From Rhizobiales bacterium PAR1 (GTDB lineage Bacteria > Pseudomonadota > Alphaproteobacteria > Rhizobiales > Beijerinckiaceae): a stretch of 64,000 bases of DNA. Of the stretch, positions 62,141-64,000 are shown one piece after another. Position numbers and translations under genes: made by a program. The stretch is from assembly GCA_002256205.1 (NCBI GenBank), contig NKIW01000001.1:62001-126000 (forward strand), written 5' to 3'. The notes below the pieces were generated by a model. That model saw only the letters and a program-made list of their open reading frames with translations. It was not told where the DNA came from and ran no database searches. How positions within the stretch are numbered: position 1 is the first letter of the stretch; every line of letters begins with the position of its first letter.

Positions 62141-62628
62141 GAAGCGGACTCCGCACGCCAGTCACCGGATTTGCCACCGGACTTTTCAAGAAGCCGGATC
62201 CCCTCGATCCGCATGCCGCGATCAACCGCTTTCGCCATGTCATAAATCGTGAGACATGCGACGGATACCGCTGTCAGCGCTTCCATTTCCACCCCGGTTT
62301 GGCCGGAAACGCGAGCGAGGGCGCGGACATGGAGCCCTGGTAAGCTGTCGTCTGGCTCAATATCCACGGAAACCTTGGTCAGCAGCAGCGGATGGCAAAG
62401 CGGGATCAGCTCATGCGTCTTCTTCGCCGCCATGATGCCTGCAATGCGCGCGACAGCGATCACGTCGCCCTTTTTGGAGAGGCCTGAGCGGATGAGATCC
62501 AGCGTCGCCTTTTCCATCACAACACGCCCTTCGGAGAGGGCTTCGCGTGTCGTGACGGCCTTTTCACCGACATCGACCATATGCGCGGCGCCCGCCGCAT
62601 CAAGATGCGTGAGCCGCGCGTCACTCAT
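62137..62628 (-). CDS. moaC: Cyclic pyranopterin monophosphate synthase MoaC
   Basis: A protein of about 163 residues that completes the first stage of molybdenum cofactor synthesis with MoaA. It has [50 protein letters not shown] and [20 protein letters not shown], all diagnostic. The start [10 protein letters not shown] overlaps the trpC stop (ATGA); the longer ORF-track start lies inside trpC. moaA is not in the window. Confidence 0.97.
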   Translation of the reverse strand: MSDARLTHLDAAGAAHMVDVGEKAVTTREALSEGRVVMEKATLDLIRSGLSKKGDVIAVARIAGIMAAKKTHELIPLCHPLLLTKVSVDIEPDDSLPGLHVRALARVSGQTGVEMEALTAVSVACLTIYDMAKAVDRGMRIEGIRLLEKSGGKSGDWRAESAS

Positions 62629-63428
62629 GCCGCCACTCCGAGGCCGAGCAAGGTGCGGGTCGCGGCGGCAACATCCGCCTGCCGCATCAGGCTTTCGCCC
62701 ACAAGGAAGGTAGAGATGCGGGATTTCGCGAGGCGGACGCAATCGGAATGGGTGAAGATGCCACTTTCACCGACGATAATGCGATCCTCCGGGATCATCG
62801 GTGCAAGGCGCTCGGAGGTTTCGAGCCCAACCTCGAAGGTTCTGAGGTTGCGGTTGTTGATGCCGACAAGGCGCGACGGCAGCTTCAGCGCGCGTTCTAG
62901 TTCTTCCGCGTCATGCACCTCGATCAGCGCGTCCATCCCGAGGGATTGCGCACAAGTCGTCAATTCCAGCGCTGCGGCATCATCGACCGAGGCCATGATG
63001 ACGAGGATGCAGTCCGCGCCCATCGCCCGTGCTTCGTAGACCTGATAGGGCTCAAAAAGGAAATCCTTGCGGATCACCGGCAGGCTGCATGCGGCACGGG
63101 CCGCGATCAAGTATTCCGTCGCGCCCTGAAAATACGGGCTGTCGGTCAGCACAGAAAGGCAGGTCGCGCCACCCTCAGCATAGGCATTCGCAAGGGCAGG
63201 GGGATCGAAGTCGGCGCGGATCAACCCCTTGGAGGGGCTTGCCTTCTTGATCTCGGCGATCAGCGCAAAGCGATCCGCCGCCAGATGCGTCTCAATGGCA
63301 CGGATGAAACCGCGCGGCGCATCTGCATCGGCTGCGCGAGAGCGCAGCTCGGCTTCGGAAACCCGCGCCTTCGCAGCGGCGATTTCCTCGCGCTTTGTGG
63401 CTTCGATTTTCTTCAGAATATCCGTCAC
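62625..63428 (-). CDS. trpC: Indole-3-glycerol phosphate synthase
   Basis: A 267-residue TIM-barrel enzyme of tryptophan synthesis. It starts with GTG ([20 protein letters not shown]) and contains [70 protein letters not shown] and [11 protein letters not shown], the active-site strands in order. The stop overlaps moaC (ATGA), and the start overlaps the stop of a 31-codon mini-ORF that repeats its own first codons. Usual length for the family. Confidence 0.97.
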   Translation of the reverse strand: MTDILKKIEATKREEIAAAKARVSEAELRSRAADADAPRGFIRAIETHLAADRFALIAEIKKASPSKGLIRADFDPPALANAYAEGGATCLSVLTDSPYFQGATEYLIAARAACSLPVIRKDFLFEPYQVYEARAMGADCILVIMASVDDAAALELTTCAQSLGMDALIEVHDAEELERALKLPSRLVGINNRNLRTFEVGLETSERLAPMIPEDRIIVGESGIFTHSDCVRLAKSRISTFLVGESLMRQADVAAATRTLLGLGVAA

Positions 63429-63520
63429 GGTTTACATCCAAAGCCCGAACGGGCGCCCGAGCTTATGCGAGGAAACAAAGAAGAAAAGTCGGCTTCGATT
63501 TTCTTCAGGATGTCGGTCAC
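63425..63520 (-). CDS. Mini-ORF repeating the trpC start, between trpD and trpC
   Basis: A 31-codon ORF that begins GTG ACC GAC ATC CTG AAG AAA ATC GAA GCC, the same first ten codons as trpC with only three third-base differences, then continues with unrelated residues to TGA. Its start overlaps the trpD stop (GTGA) and its stop overlaps the trpC start (GTGA), so ribosomes could pass from trpD through it to trpC. It looks like a partial duplication of the trpC 5' end. Whether the peptide is made or useful is unknown. Confidence 0.6.
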   Translation of the reverse strand: MTDILKKIEADFSSLFPRISSGARSGFGCKP

Positions 63521-64000
63521 GCCGCGGCACCTGCATTCGAAGCAGCGACTACGGCTGCCAGCACGACCTTCACCTTGCCGGAATCGAGCGCTGCGGCAGC
63601 CTGCTTCGCGCCGTCCTTGAGATCGGAGGCCTTGCCGGCAACCACCAGCGCGGCAGCGGCATTGAACACAGCGATATCGCGATAGGCGTTCTTGGCGCCA
63701 TCGACGACCGCCGTCAGCGCGGCAGCATTCTGGCCCGGCTCGCCGCCCTTGAGCGCATCCGGATCAGAGAGCGGCAGGCCCGCGTCTTCGGGGTTGATCT
63801 CGAAGGCGCGGATCTCGCCACCCTTGAGCTCAACGACCGAAGTCGGTCCCGTGGTTGTGATTTCATCAAGCCCGTCCGATCCATGCACGACCCATGCGGC
63901 TTCCGTGCCGAGATCCCGCAGCGTCTCGGCTATCGGCTGCTGCCACGACGGCGCGAACACGCCGAGGAGGATGCGCGAAACACCCGCTGGATTGGAGAGC
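63517..64000 (-). CDS. trpD: Anthranilate phosphoribosyltransferase, C-terminal part
   Basis: The frame enters from the right edge ([20 protein letters not shown]) and ends SNAGAAA. The segments [40 protein letters not shown] and [20 protein letters not shown] match the C-terminal domain of TrpD. The N-terminal part with the PRPP and anthranilate sites lies outside the window. The stop overlaps the mini-ORF start by four bases. Confidence 0.95.
   Translation of the reverse strand, partial: LSNPAGVSRILLGVFAPSWQQPIAETLRDLGTEAAWVVHGSDGLDEITTTGPTSVVELKGGEIRAFEINPEDAGLPLSDPDALKGGEPGQNAAALTAVVDGAKNAYRDIAVFNAAAALVVAGKASDLKDGAKQAAAALDSGKVKVVLAAVVAASNAGAAA

Overview
The window is a GC-rich chromosomal segment of an alphaproteobacterium, most probably order Hyphomicrobiales (Rhizobiales). 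This is inferred from gene content and order (surE-pcm-LysM/LytM lipoprotein, yajC-secD-secF, uvrA/ssb, trpD-trpC-moaC-moeA-lexA with comEC and gltX), from two LexA operators of the alphaproteobacterial GTTC-N7-GTTC type, and from rhizobial-style intergenic palindromes. The family or genus cannot be fixed from sequence alone.

Layout. 0-9.6 kb: end of surE, pcm, a LysM/degenerate-LytM lipoprotein, an EVE-domain protein, a DUF2867 protein, a DUF815 ATPase, the Sec accessory genes yajC-secD-secF, a Mth938-like gene and an NDUFAF6-like phytoene/squalene synthase family gene. 9.7-19.1 kb: trmFO, DUF1127, a glutathione transferase, SOS-regulated uvrA, ssb, an Lrp/AsnC regulator, a GNAT acetyltransferase, marC and a DUF2306 membrane protein. 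19.2-31 kb: gyrA, a TPP-riboswitch-controlled thiC, panC, a PPK2 kinase, a HAD phosphatase, coaD, two cyclophilins, and queA-tgt (queuosine). 31.1-37.9 kb: a sarcosine oxidase operon (soxB-soxD-soxA-soxG) followed by folD, which handles the methylene-THF the oxidase produces, and a DUF1289 gene. An extremely AT-rich membrane-protein gene sits inside the sox operon.

37.97-48.44 kb is an integrated mobile element in tRNA-Lys(UUU). The 3' half of a tRNA-Lys lies at the left end and a 5' half at the right end, both broken at the anticodon loop, and a complete tRNA-Lys lies 84 bp inside the right half. The element carries a tyrosine integrase with candidate arm-type repeats near both ends, an AlpA-like regulator, a tightly overlapped run of seven unrecognised genes whose last product looks like a phage-type beta protein, an unrecognised overlapping gene pair, and a two-gene cargo operon (soluble protein plus four-helix membrane protein) with the architecture of an anti-phage module. 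Its core contains 13 same-strand copies of CTTGGGC, a motif that is rare elsewhere in the window.

48.6-64 kb returns to core chromosome: a Kbp-like BON/LysM protein, glmU, glmS, a methyl-accepting chemotaxis protein, gltA, gltX, comEC, lexA (with three GTTC half-sites in its operator), moeA-moaC-trpC and the end of trpD. A 31-codon mini-ORF that repeats the first ten codons of trpC is inserted between trpD and trpC and overlaps both.

Coordinates of chosen starts are refined from the ORF track using ribosome-binding sites and family N-termini. All assignments come from reading the sequence; no search was run, and motif counts were made by eye.
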